This document shows, piece after piece, positions 1 through 10,317 of a stretch of 64,000 nt of DNA (positions are counted from its first letter, which is position 1; every line of letters begins with the position of its first letter). This DNA is from Nothophaeocryptopus gaeumannii. Its lineage: Eukaryota > Ascomycota > Dothideomycetes > Mycosphaerellales > Mycosphaerellaceae. The notes under the pieces were generated by a model that searched no databases, was not told the origin of the DNA, and worked only from the letters and a program-made list of their open reading frames with translations. The stretch lies in the NCBI GenBank assembly GCA_031771865.1, contig JASISA010000026.1, positions 1,426,001 to 1,490,000 on the forward strand. Reading direction: 5' to 3'. The translations under genes were made by a program, and so were the position numbers.

Positions 1-663
1 GCCGACACCCTGGTATCGACATCGCTTTGAGAATTTCGCGAGGAGAAAACCTCGTCGGAGTGGATCCGTCTCTTCTGGATCGTAACTTAAGGTGGCAGCG
101 ACAGCACATCGACAACGCTGTTCGAAACCTTTCCTCAGGGAGACATGCAACATGGCTCGTTCGTGAAATCTTCAGCAGTGCTGTCACCTCGCGCAACTGC
201 CAATGCCAGCCTATATCTGCACGACTGCTTCCCGCGAGCCAATGGTACGGGCCATTGCGTATTGCCATGGCGTGGCGGGATCTCTTATGCAGTGCCTACA
301 AAGGCTATCAGTCCTCAGACCTTGAGCTGGAAGCCGGGAGAAAAACTTCAATATGTGTTTCAGCTGAGTCGTACTGGGATTGCTAACCAGATGTCAAATT
401 TCACATGCTTTGTGCATGGATCTCGATCCTGGAACCTGTCAATCTGAAGTCAATTGCCCCTGAGCCACGAGTATTGATCCCATGCATACGCAGGCTTGGA
501 AGCAGCGGTGGACAAGAGAGTGGAGAAGTTTCACATCAGGCTCTTTCTAGATCGCGTTGAAGGTACTGGAGAGCGACTGTATCCTGCATTGCCCCTCAAA
601 GCTGCATTTCCCCCTCAAAAGCTGCTATAACACCAGGCCGCTCCTCGTTCACCCGTTTTCAGG
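1..663. other. Left-edge region without a recognised gene
   Basis: Two short overlapping plus-strand frames are open here (27-386 and 145-447), but neither shows a domain or splice structure I recognise. The tail of a gene starting outside the window cannot be excluded. The stretch 450-663 looks like the upstream region of the transporter gene that follows. Confidence 0.4.
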
Positions 664-2467
664 ATGGCTTTCGACATGGCCGAGTTCAAAATGTCGAACG
701 ACACCAAGACCTCTGGAGGTGTTGTGAGCCACAAAGAGCTCTGTGCCAACTCCTCCGTAATCGACCTCCTTCCCGATCCCGACGAAGGCAAATCGGAAGC
801 ACAGAGGAGGGATATCGTGAGTACATTGCGTTCGTCTCGCTCACCCAACACATATAATAACATCCAACGTAGGACCACAAGCTACTATGGAAGATCGATC
901 TAAGGCTAGTGCCATGGCTGAGTCTGCTGTACCTCTGTTCCTTCCTCGTAAGCACCACAAGGTCTGCTCATCCGGCACATCGACTGATGAAGACTCAACT
1001 GCCAGGACCGCGCAAACATTGGAAACGCCAAAGTTGAAGGCATGGAGAAAGACCTCAAGTTGGAAGGACACGACTTCAACATGACGCTCACGGTATTCTT
1101 CATCTCATACGCCCTCTGTGAGCCGATCACCAACGTCTTGCTGAAGCGCTTCACCCCTCGCGTCTTCTTCACGGTCATCGTCATTGCATGGGGCATCGTC
1201 ATGATGCTGATGGGGTTCGTGACAAGCTACAAAGGCCTCTTGGTTGCTCGATTTTTTCTTGGTGTAGCGGAGGCGGGTCTTTACCCTGGAGCAAACTTCT
1301 ATCTCAGCTGTTGGTACAAGAAGTCAGAGCTTGGACTCCGCGCAGCGATTTTCTTCTCTGCAGCAGCAATTGCAGGTTCTTTCGGTGGCTTGCTAGCTGC
1401 AGCTATCGCGCAGATGAAGGGCGTCGGGGGAAAGACCGGATGGCAATGGTAGGTGAAGTTTACAAAATGGTTTAGCAATAGGGCGTGCTGACAGTATTGC
1501 AGGATATTCCTTCTCGAGGGTGCCGCTACGATATTCGTTGGTCTTCTCTGCTGGTTCCTCGTCTTCGACTGGCCGGAGGATGCTAGATTCCTCACTCCAG
1601 ACGAGCGTCTTCGCGTGCGCCGTCGCCTCGCCGCCGACAAGAAAGCCAGCACCACAGAGCAGTTTGACAAGCGCTACATAATAGCTGCTGTCACCGACTG
1701 GAAGACCTACGGTGAGCTTGTCCCTGATAGTGGGCTGAGAAGGTAATGCTGACGGCAATCCAGCTTACGGCCTCATCTACATGGGCCTTTGTTGCCCGCT
1801 CTATGCATTCAGCTTGTTCTTGCCTACCATCCTCGTGGGAATGGGCCACGAGGGCACTCAAGCGCAGCTGTACTCTGTCCCGCCATATGTGGGAGCAGCA
1901 TTGATGACAATCATCCTCGGATATGTCGGGGACAAAACTCGCCAGAGAGGTCTGATCAACATCTGCTGTGGTACCGTCGCAGCCGCCGGGTTCGTGATGC
2001 TTCTTGCTACCCAAAATCCACACATCCAATATGCGGGCACTGTAAGTCCACTCCGGAAGCAATAGACAATGTATCGCATGACCCTGACATCGATACAGTT
2101 CCTCGGCGCCGCGGGCATCTACCCAACAATTCCAAACAGCCTCGCATGGGCTGCTAACAACTTCGAAGGGGTCTACAAGCGTGGCGTTGTAATCGGGATG
2201 GTCGTCGGTTGGGCTAATCTCAATGGCATCGTATCTTCCAATATCTACATTAAGGAAGAGAAGCCCAAATTCTACACCGGCCATGGCACCGTTCTGGCGT
2301 ATCTGTTGATCGGCTTAGTTGGAGGCTCAATACTGATGCGTATCCTATTGGCTTCAGAAAACAAGAAGCGGAGACTGGGTCACAGAGATAACATGCATCA
2401 TCGCATGACGCCTGATCAGATTGTCTTTGTGGGTGATAGGAGGCCGGACTTCTTTTACACGTTGTAG
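664..2467 (+). CDS. MFS transporter, allantoate permease (Dal5/ACS) family
   Basis: This is a plasma-membrane carrier of the anion:cation symporter branch of the major facilitator superfamily. Relatives import allantoate, nicotinate, biotin, pantothenate or similar organic anions; the substrate here cannot be read from sequence. Six exons splice cleanly: 664-816, 873-947, 1006-1448, 1503-1711, 1764-2041, 2099-2467, giving 508 residues, the usual family length. The first membrane segment is followed by the family motif DRANIGNAK, created exactly at the exon 2/3 junction. Later come ARFFLGVAEAGLYPG and about twelve hydrophobic segments. All five introns are GT-AG and 52-58 nt long. The N-terminal 50 residues are polar and cytosolic, as is normal. 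It converges with the acetyltransferase gene; the roughly 300 bases between their stop codons show nothing else. Confidence 0.93.
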
Positions 2468-2770
2468 ATGGACGGAAACGATGTACCGTATGTGAACAGT
2501 TGATGGAGTTGGGGAGACAGTGGCAGGCCCAGGAGGCGTCAAGTGAGAAAGAGTACAATTCACCTGTAAATTATCTTCAGGAAGAAGAAAGCCCCGAAAC
2601 GGTAAAGCTCTTGCTCAAAGTTACATGTACCTGCAGATAACATTAACGAACGACTACAGCTAATGAAAATCAACTCATCCAACTCCCAACCCATTCACAA
2701 TCTGTTTCATCCGCTGCTCACAAACATCTCCCTTCCTTCCTTTCATGAGTCTTCGATATCTGCGCTCTTA

Positions 2771-3878
2771 TTATACAACATCGACTCCACTATCCGCATC
2801 ACTGCCCAGTCTTCCCCTTCCCTTCGGCTCTCTAACCATAATATCCAACTGCACAATCTCCCTCTCCCTCTGCAGATAAGCCACCTTCCTCAACTCAAAC
2901 CCCATCTTCCCATATATCTTCAAGTTCACCGCATTCGAACTCTCCAAATAACACGCCTTACCCTCTTTGTCGGCAATATCCGTTACATAATCTATCACCT
3001 TCCTCGCATATCCTTTACCCCGTCCCGAGGGCCGGGTACCGATGTAGACGAGATACCAGGAGTCTTGGTCGCGGGCGCCCATGACTTGGGCTTTGGTGTC
3101 GTTGAGGAGGGGGAGGAATTCTTCGAAGAAACGTTTTCGGCCTTCGCGGGAGAGGAGGTAGGAGAGACGCCACATTCCCGAGCGGAGGATTGTGATATAG
3201 TCGTCCATGTTGGCGCCGGGTGGCATCCTGGTGTACAGTCAGTATAGTGGCAGGTAAGCGAAATTCGGGTGTAGTTTACCATAGTCCCACACAATCGTAG
3301 TTGGGACCGGCGCTGACGACCAAGCCTTTGAGCAGATGAGCGTAGGTAATGTATTCCTATTGCGTGTGAGTGGACAGCGAATGTGATGCGAGGAGGCTGA
3401 TGAGTAGGCAGAGCCTAGACGTAGTACACATCATACCATGCACACTGCGTACATGGCACACGATACGATACGCAGAGGGTATCGCCTACACCGCGCAAAT
3501 ACATACCATGATCTTCACATGGAGGTCCCATCGCTGTTGCTCAGTCCAATGAGCTCGGTCTGGGGTGTGAGTGAAGTAGGTACTGGTGTGATCGTCCTTG
3601 AAAGCTTCGGCAAGAGCCAATGCAGCCTCTTTGTACTCTCCAAGCGTCAGGACACGTACACCATCTCCGCTCGTAGTCTTGCCACCAGCATTGTCTTTCG
3701 CTGCCACAGCCTTCTCCGCTGCCACAGCCTTCTCCGCTGCCACAGCCTTCTCCGCTGCCACAGAGAGGTTCTTGACTCCAACATCTGCTGCAAGACTATT
3801 CAAGGCTGCCTTCTCTGCGTCAGGACGGATGGCTGCAGCAGCGATAAACGACTGGTGGCTGGCTGATTGGTACTCCAT
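2771..3878 (-). CDS. GNAT-family N-acetyltransferase
   Basis: This is a predicted acetyl-CoA-dependent acetyltransferase. Three exons on the minus strand (3878-3507, 3356-3280, 3227-2771) join in phase to give 301 residues. The acetyl-CoA loop appears as GTRPSGRGKGYARKVI (the R/Q-x-x-G-x-G/A signature), followed by a helix and a strand-helix end containing YGKMGFE, typical of fungal GNAT proteins. The N-terminal 60 residues are not part of the fold. They are Ala/Lys/Glu-rich and contain a tandem repeat of the hexapeptide KAVAAE encoded by an 18-bp DNA repeat. The substrate (small molecule, polyamine or protein) is unknown. The start chosen is the first ATG of the exon that leads in frame into the fold; the repeat tract could also be a late addition. 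Confidence 0.85.
3700..3763. repeat. 18-bp minisatellite, about 3.5 copies
   Basis: The unit gctgccacagccttctcc is repeated almost perfectly three and a half times. It lies inside the first exon of the acetyltransferase gene on the opposite strand and encodes an Ala-Glu-Lys hexapeptide. The length is a multiple of three, so copy-number change would keep the reading frame. Confidence 0.9.
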
Positions 3879-6408
3879 AATTGTAAATTGGAGTAGAGAT
3901 GATTACTCTGTTTACTGAGCGGGATGAATGCTCGGCCTGACTTCTTGGAGATGTCTACGAAAGCCGACATCAAGGTACGGGTTTCGGTGACCGTGACTGG
4001 TATGTTACCGTGGGCGTTTCTGGGTGTCTTTCGACAAGTATGCGGCAGCTCTCGTAGATGAGCTTCAAAGGATAGGTCGTTGGATGGAAATAGGTAAAGT
4101 TGGAGTTCGGAGAGCGAGGTGGTTGTCTGTGCACGTTCAGTAGTTTGGGATTGCTATCTGAGAGACGTTGGCAGCAAAGCGTGATCGAATGTCCACTGAA
4201 AGTAGTTTGAGGTATGCCAAACAGGAAACAGACGAAGTGAGGTTGACGAATGGGCTTGATATACCTACGATACCGTACCTCCGGCACAGGCCGCACGCTG
4301 ATTGCTGTTGTCTTACGCAGGTCGGCCGGCCGGGCCCGCTGATAGCTTGCAGCGAGGCGAGGTGCTGAGGAATTGGGCGTGGTTGCGTTTCCGCTTTGCT
4401 CTCGTGGTGCCACGTCTATGTGTGTGTGAGGTCTGGGGTACGCATGATGATCTGCCACACCACGCGAAGCTTCTGACTCCCACATCGAACGACGTTTCAA
4501 TGTCTGCTTCACGTTGTTGATGAAGATGAAGTCGAAAGTAGGATCGTGGAGTTGTACTCCCGAGGCGTCCGTGCCCACGCTAGACGCTTGTGCCTTCCTG
4601 TTTGGGTTGCGCGCCTGAGATCCTTGTCGACCAGATTCGCCATCACATCGACTTGATCGACATGCAATCCTACCGGCTTGTCGAACTGATGCCGATACAC
4701 GGAAGTCCAGATGGGAGATACGACCATCCGGCCAATCGTTGTTTTCTGCTGCGTACATTTGCTCTTCAGTTGCCGTTGGTCATGTCTTTCTCCACACGGC
4801 TCGCAGCTGCAGCGGAACCCTTGGGACGCCGCAGCTGGACCTCCATCGACCTCGTGACGGCTGTGCGGAGAAGACCTGCCGTGCTCTTCCTATCGCTTGG
4901 CAGAAGAAATCAGGTCTTGGTTGATCAGCCGGGGAGCAGACGACGTAAGACGACTGTGAGATATCGTCGGAAACACGAACTTTGGTTCAGTAGCTCTTGT
5001 CGTGTCGCAACCCCGTGACGAGCAGTGGCATTGATGGCCGCTCTCCACTGACATTGAAGCATCTTGGAGCTAGACTCGTCCTCGTGAGCCGTGTGCAGTT
5101 CGAATAAGCTTGTTTCCGTTGCAGCAGTGGCGTTCACAATCGCCAGGCAAGGATGCGCTTGAAACTGCGACACTCGCGGCGGTAGCAAGGTCTGCATGAA
5201 GCCATTGTACACGCCTTCGTCGGGGAGCTGTAGTTCGCAGACTGGAAGCAGCGAAAGTCTAGCCTTCAGGAAGCCCTACTGAGGCGAGCAGCGGGTCGCA
5301 AACTGCAGTGCCGGTCGCAGTCGCGCTCAGCAAGAATATCGCGCGCGTGTGGTCTTATGGGAGGAAGGGTGCCCCATCTTGGACGCGACGAGACAGGGCG
5401 AAGTGCGGAGAAGTAAGAGAGGGACAGTTGAAAGGTATTTCTCTCGGATCCATCTTGCTCGATCAGCAAGGATGGTCTGTGCGTGGTCGAAAATGGCGCA
5501 TCAGGTATCAGACACGTCTTTTGCGAAAAGTATGTTGGAAACCTTCGAGGTGGGAATAGAATGCGTATCGAGAAAGTAGATTGTTCATTTCGTTGTCCAA
5601 GGTTGTCGTGTATGTCGCTTTGCGACTGCTCGATTCGCCTCCTTCCTTCAGAAGGCAGTGCCAAGACCGAGACCATATCTGTTACATCTCTTCTTGCCAC
5701 CAACTTCATCAATCTGATGCCAGGCATCATCAGAATGTCAATACTAGACAGGGCACCAACATCAATGAGGCGCATCCTTTTGCCCCTGCTGTTCCGCATT
5801 TATCTCGTCCATTGGCTTCGATCCAGTTAGCACAGGACTCCCAATATTAACAGTGGAAGCATACCTCAGGCTTCTTAGGACACGGGCGAAGCTCATCCTG
5901 GCTTCTCTGACCGAGGGCTAGTTGGCGGTAGTCTCTGTAAGCCGAGAAGGCGAAGCTGGCGAGAAAAGCGACCGAAAGGCCAGGTAGAAGTCTGCGTGAA
6001 TTCCTCGTCGGTGGTGGGTGAGGTCGGCCTGCAAGTTGCAGAATGAAAGCATGAATCTGGGCGACCGTGCCTAATTAAGGATCATATGTCTTCTCGGTGG
6101 CGTGTTGCGAAAGCGAAGGGAGATTCGGAAATTCCGAAGGTGGTATGGATGGATTAATGCCATGTAAATGATCAAAACACAGCCTCAAAACTCGTGACAT
6201 AGCCCAAAGTAAATACACATCTCAATTTGGAGACACTCCAATATCCACTTTAGATGGCACGTCTGCATATATCGTCAGTAGATCTCCCCTAAACCACTAG
6301 ATCTGCTGTACAAGTTCCAATTAGCTTACCACTCATCCAACACTCCCTTCCATGAAACTCCTCATCACAACAAAACCAGATCCGCCGGTCTCAGCAGAAT
6401 AAGTGGTC
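3879..6408. other. 2.5 kb without a confident gene
   Basis: Several minus-strand frames are open (3970-4758, 4509-4727, 4925-5212, 5266-5799), but they overlap one another, change frame, and show no recognisable domain or clean intron set. The composition is compatible with one eroded minus-strand gene or with unusual non-coding sequence. 5850-6408 is AT-richer and has no coding signal. Confidence 0.4.
4925..5270 (-). CDS. Possible coding fragment, unknown
   Basis: The minus-strand frame here reads without a stop for about 115 codons with balanced amino-acid use and several Asn-x-Thr sites. An in-frame Met codon begins the stretch ending at 4925. I do not recognise the protein. No signal peptide or donor site was found that would join it convincingly to the open frames at 4509-4727 or 5266-5799. 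It could be one exon of a gene, a relic, or chance. Confidence 0.2.
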
Positions 6409-7662
6409 CTATACTCTCGCGCCTCGAATCGCGGCCTTTCTCGCCTGGCTCTGCATCCCCATTCGCCTCTTCTTCACCTCTTCGACCTCCCTGCTCAACC
6501 TTCCAATATCCTCTAGCTTCTCTACCTCCTCAGCGCTCATTTTGTCTGGCCCATCCTGAAGTTTGTGAATCCGAGAAACGATCTCTTGGAATTTTATCGT
6601 TTCTTGAATGAGGAGGTCTTTCTGTTTTTGAAGGACCATGCCGGGAATCTCGTTCTCTGGCAGCGCACGCCGAAGCTGAGTCTGCTTCTGTTTCCACTCC
6701 TCTCGCTTCATCCTCTCCTCCCGCTCAAGCTTATCCCAATGCATTTCGTATTTCCTCAACTTCGGAGGCGTCTGCGGCTGGTCGGCTTGATTTACCTGGC
6801 TATGCGTCCCATCGCAGTCCGCGGCGATTGATGGTCGTTCTTCCTCTTGCTCCGGTATGGTCTCCAATTCCGTTTCCAACTGCTTTTGCAACTCCAAGAC
6901 TATATCCTTCCTGGCCTTTTCCGCCTCTAGTGGGGAAAGTTTTTGACTTCCGTGCATACCCCTTGCCAGCTGATCCTGATCAATGTCATATTTCTGTCCT
7001 CGGTGATTCGCTGGGTCTATCGAGCGGTAGGTTCCATCCCAACGTGCTTTTGCGGACACAGTTGCCGTCTTCTCTTTTCTGTGGATTGGGAATGGACTTG
7101 GGGTGGGGTTTCTGGCGCAGCGGATCTGTTGGACATTCTGGTTGGCCAGATGGGATAATTTGGTTCTTTTCGGCATTGGCGAGTCTAGCAAACGGCCGGC
7201 CGAGTTCGTTTCTGACTTCGGCGTCCATTTTCGCGACTGCCTTACGGGAGTCTCGTGGCGGTTGGTTGGCCCTCTTTCTCTCTTCGGATTTGGCGAATTC
7301 GGCAAATTCTTTAAAAGTCCGCTTCTATTCTTCTTCGAATTTGCTCTTCTTTCTGGGGACCTTTATGGGGTTTGGCGGCGTTGGGCTGGCTTTCTCTTTC
7401 TCCTTGGCTTGACATGCCCCTTCGACCGATCCATATTTCCGAGCCCACTCCGCAGCTTTTGCAGCGAAGAGCTCTGGTGGTGGTTCGACGAGATTCGGGA
7501 AAAGTTCTGCCCTGAATGCATCCTCTCGGCGAGCGCGTCCTCCGCGAGCTCACTGAAGTTTGGTGGTGTTGAGCTGGCTGTTGAGGTCGTCGCTGTCGTA
7601 GTGTGCGCTGCTGAAATGGTGAATAAGAAGGCTGGCACCGCCAAGAGGAGTTTCCAGTTCAT
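6409..7662 (-). pseudogene. Broken gene for a coiled-coil protein with signal peptide
   Basis: The reading begins at 7662 with a good signal peptide (MNWKLLLAVPAFLFTISAAH), then a Thr/Ser/Ala linker. Near 7530 the meaningful frame changes by one base: the text runs on as ELFPNLVEPPPELFAAKAA and similar helical sequence. At 7325-7327 that frame meets a TAG, after which it continues sensibly as KRTFKEFAEFAKSEE. Around 7070 it shifts back to the first frame and runs to a TAG stop at 6409, ending in about 150 residues of charged heptad-like coiled coil. No donor/acceptor pair removes the breaks. I read this as a pseudogene with two frameshifts and one nonsense codon, or as assembly error. The family is not recognised. 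The 6409-7305 portion alone could still be translated as a separate 298-residue protein. Confidence 0.55.
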
Positions 7663-7979
7663 GTTGACATTGTTCTTGACCTGGGAGAAAGTATGGGCGG
7701 ACGTTATGGCTTGTTGAAAGATTGCTGTGTCGAGAGATATTCAAGATGACGTGAGCTGAGGCCTTTCGTCGAATTTTGAGGTCGGTTGGGTGCTTATTTG
7801 CTGGTCAGCATTGATAGCCATAGGTCTCACCTTTCGCTGTCCAGCTGTGGCTGCATTGTGTCATGCCATCAACCGAACAGCTCGCGCAGATATCAGTGAT
7901 CGTCCGAATGCCGCATTTCATACCATTTAATATGTACACATCCACCCACACTTCTTTTCTCGCAGCGAAACAATATCGC
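7663..7979. other. Intergenic, upstream of broken gene and 3' of NDUFS4-type gene
   Basis: There is no supported coding sequence. Both flanking genes are on the minus strand, so this holds the 3' end of the complex I gene and the promoter of the broken gene. Confidence 0.5.
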
Positions 7980-8787
7980 CTACTTCGTTCTCACCTGCTT
8001 CAACTTCTTCGGGCTGTGGACGAATTGATCCGCATATGCCTTGGGTATGATTCTCCTCTCGTTCGGCTCTTGCACAAAGTACTCGTATCCTTGCTTGTTC
8101 GCAAATCTGATGGCGTCTTCTTTGGAAACGAAGTTCAAGTGGGTCCCTTGCATGAAGTCGGAGCTGGACTGCCAGCCCATCAGTGGGTTCTCCCAACGGT
8201 GGCCCTTGGCGAGCGGATCCCAGTCCATGCGCCAGTGGTGGCCGTGCCAGTCGCCAGATTGTGTTGCGGGTTTAGTGGGCTTGTAGATGCTGTCCTACAA
8301 GTTAGCAGGGGCTTGCACAAAGGTGTGCAGGTGCAATGGATCTGTAGGCATACCGAACTGTACGGGCCTGAAGCTCAACTGGAGCTCCAGAAAGCACGGC
8401 AGCTGGTGTGTCCAGACCAGGCTCACTGCCGTCCATCACACGGATAGGTACAGGCGAAAAGTTACTGCATCGTTCAATCAGCGTCTTCGCATGTACATTG
8501 TAGTCCTTGCCTCCTTACGATGTCCTGTAGTCCGCCGCGACGTTCCAGTCTGGGTTATGTCTTGGCTGTCCCTCTGCAGCACCCTCTTGCCTAATCATTC
8601 CACTCTCTCCTAATGTACCTGCCGGTGCCTGAGAAGAGGTTGTCGCGGGAGGCGTTCGGCCTTGCGTATTGGGTTCGAAGATGGCCTCGTCGCTGGATCC
8701 GAAGCGTGCCAGTGTGGGCAGACGGAGTGAGAGAGTCGGCCGCACGGCAGCAGCGCGCAGCACCGCCGCTGTTCGTAGAGAAGCCAT
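7980..8787 (-). CDS. nuo-21: NADH:ubiquinone oxidoreductase subunit, NDUFS4 type (fungal 21 kDa)
   Basis: This is an accessory subunit of respiratory complex I in the mitochondrial matrix arm. Three exons (8787-8519, 8464-8354, 8289-7980) splice in phase to 229 residues. The N-terminus is an Arg/Ala-rich presequence without acidic residues for its first 25 residues, as expected for mitochondrial import. The C-terminal half carries the ETC complex I subunit signature: TVRIYKP across the second junction, then GDWHGHHWRMDWDP, GWQSSSD and the basic tail. The acceptor of intron 2 is the second of two nearby AG dinucleotides; only that choice restores the conserved RIYKP. The gene is divergent from the ATP synthase subunit f gene with only 186 bp between start codons, suggesting a shared promoter. 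The symbol follows Neurospora usage. Confidence 0.92.
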
Positions 8788-8973
8788 GATGTATTGTGTG
8801 TCGTGTGTAGAAAGTCGCCGTTACTGCTGTCGAGATGCCCGGCGGTGGTGGTCATGTTGATCTGCGAGATCTGATTCGGCAATGCCTCACAGGTGGCCCG
8901 CGCTTCCATTCGACATCTCGAACAGCGACATCAGACCTACCTTCACAGCACCAGATCACACACATCTGCAGCC
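8788..8973. promoter_or_regulatory. Shared intergenic region of two divergent OXPHOS genes
   Basis: These 186 bp separate the start codons of the complex I subunit gene (minus) and the ATP synthase subunit f gene (plus), so both promoters and 5' leaders must lie here or overlap. I see no clear TATA or CCAAT box. The half nearer the plus gene has repeated CAC/ACA-rich words. Co-regulation is an inference from layout and function. Confidence 0.6.
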
Positions 8974-9584
8974 ATGGTCTCCTCAATCATCCCACCGAAG
9001 GTAAATCATATACCTAATGCTATGCGAATAGCAATTGCTGACTATCTTGCTTCCAGATCGCCTCGCCCAGCGTACGTGCCTCTTCCCGCATCCTCCTTCG
9101 GCTTCAATCCCAAAGAGCTCTTCGATACCGGTCGCTCTCCTCAGATACACGCAATAGCAACCGAGAAGGAACTTCGTATGGAAAGAGAACTTTACGACTA
9201 ACTCGGATGATACACAGGCCATCGGCGGCGCCGCAGACGCTGCGCGCATGCAGAATGTTGTTGGATTCTACGAGAAGCTCCCACGCGGCGCAGCTCCCGC
9301 ACCAAAGCCAAGCGGTCTTCTTCAGCGATACCAGCACAGATACATGGGCCAGAAGGCTTCTCCATGGCGTACGTTGATCCTTTGAGTAGCATTGGGAGAC
9401 TGAAGGCAGGCCAAAGGATGGAGGAGCTAACAGCTTGATAGCCCTTGTTCACATCATTGGCACTATGCTCGTCATCGGATACGCCCAGAACTACTACTTC
9501 CATCTCCGTAAGTACTCCAGGAGGGAAAGACTGCGAAGCTAGGACTGACAGCATGCAGGTCACCACAAGAACAACGCTCACTGA
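8974..9584 (+). CDS. atp17: ATP synthase subunit f, mitochondrial
   Basis: This is a small single-pass subunit of the membrane (Fo) part of mitochondrial ATP synthase. Five exons (8974-9000, 9057-9071, 9218-9368, 9442-9507, 9559-9584) give 94 residues. The reading starts MVSSIIPPK, continues with the family stretch FYEKLPRGAAPAPKPSG, and ends with a transmembrane helix (HIIGTMLVIGYAQNYYFHL) and a basic tail. Exon 2 is only 15 nt, encoding IASPS. All introns are GT-AG. The size matches fungal Atp17 without a long presequence. It shares its upstream region with the complex I gene on the other strand, a sensible pairing for coordinated mitochondrial supply. Confidence 0.9.
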
Positions 9585-10317
9585 GCATGTTGAAAGTACG
9601 AGGGGAACTTCGCGATAGATGGGACACTGAAGCGCGATGATACAAGCTGCCTGTATATAAGATACCGAAAGTGCTTCGAGGCTGCCAGTGCCCAATGGAA
9701 TGTTTTCTTTGTGCAGTACTTGCACCTTCGCTTGTGATGGCAGCTTTGTCACGTGACACTATTCGCCCTTCTCGCTTGTGGCGCTCATATGACTACGATA
9801 ACTATGGGACTCTTGACGCTTGTAGAAGATGCTTCTGACTCTGAAAGGTTCAATCTCGAAACATTGATTAGCATAGCAGGCTTCACTGTCCCCTGCGTCA
9901 GGCACTCGAGTTCCGCTTTCAGGCTTCAAGCCACGATTCTTGGCAGTGTTCGGCTGGCAGTACGTACTCCTCCGGCCAGCTTCACGACCTCCTCTCACTC
10001 ACTCTACGAACACCAACTCCTCCACGCGAGCACCTTCACCCCTTCCCTCTCCGTGCTCAGCGCGCAGCCGGAAAATCGCGACGCCGATACTACGCAGAGC
10101 GCGCCTTCCGCGAACTACTACCACCGTCACCACCGAGCACCGAACTCAGCAGGCGCGAACTTCAGCCTGACTCCCGGACGAGCACCGCGACCACCGTGGC
10201 ACTCCCAGGCGACATCTGACGATAAGGTACATACCTATTTCATTTGCGCATTGACTCATTCAGGCAGTCGCGATCCCTCGCGTCACCTCGCCACGACGGC
10301 GCGGGCGCGGGCGGCCG
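9585..10317. other. Intergenic, 5' region of the large disordered-protein gene
   Basis: No gene is supported. Short frames are open at 9753-10397 but are Ser/Thr/Arg-biased and domain-free. The final 250 bases are rich in CA and CG words, as often seen in fungal leaders. Confidence 0.45.

Noticed and set aside
3970..4758. Minus-strand open frame of 262 codons
   Set aside because: Arg/Pro/Ser-biased, no domain, overlaps better-looking text in another frame, no splice context.
9072..9201. Open frame running on from exon 2 of the ATP synthase subunit f gene
   Set aside because: It ends in unrelated text; the spliced exon 3 matches the family exactly.
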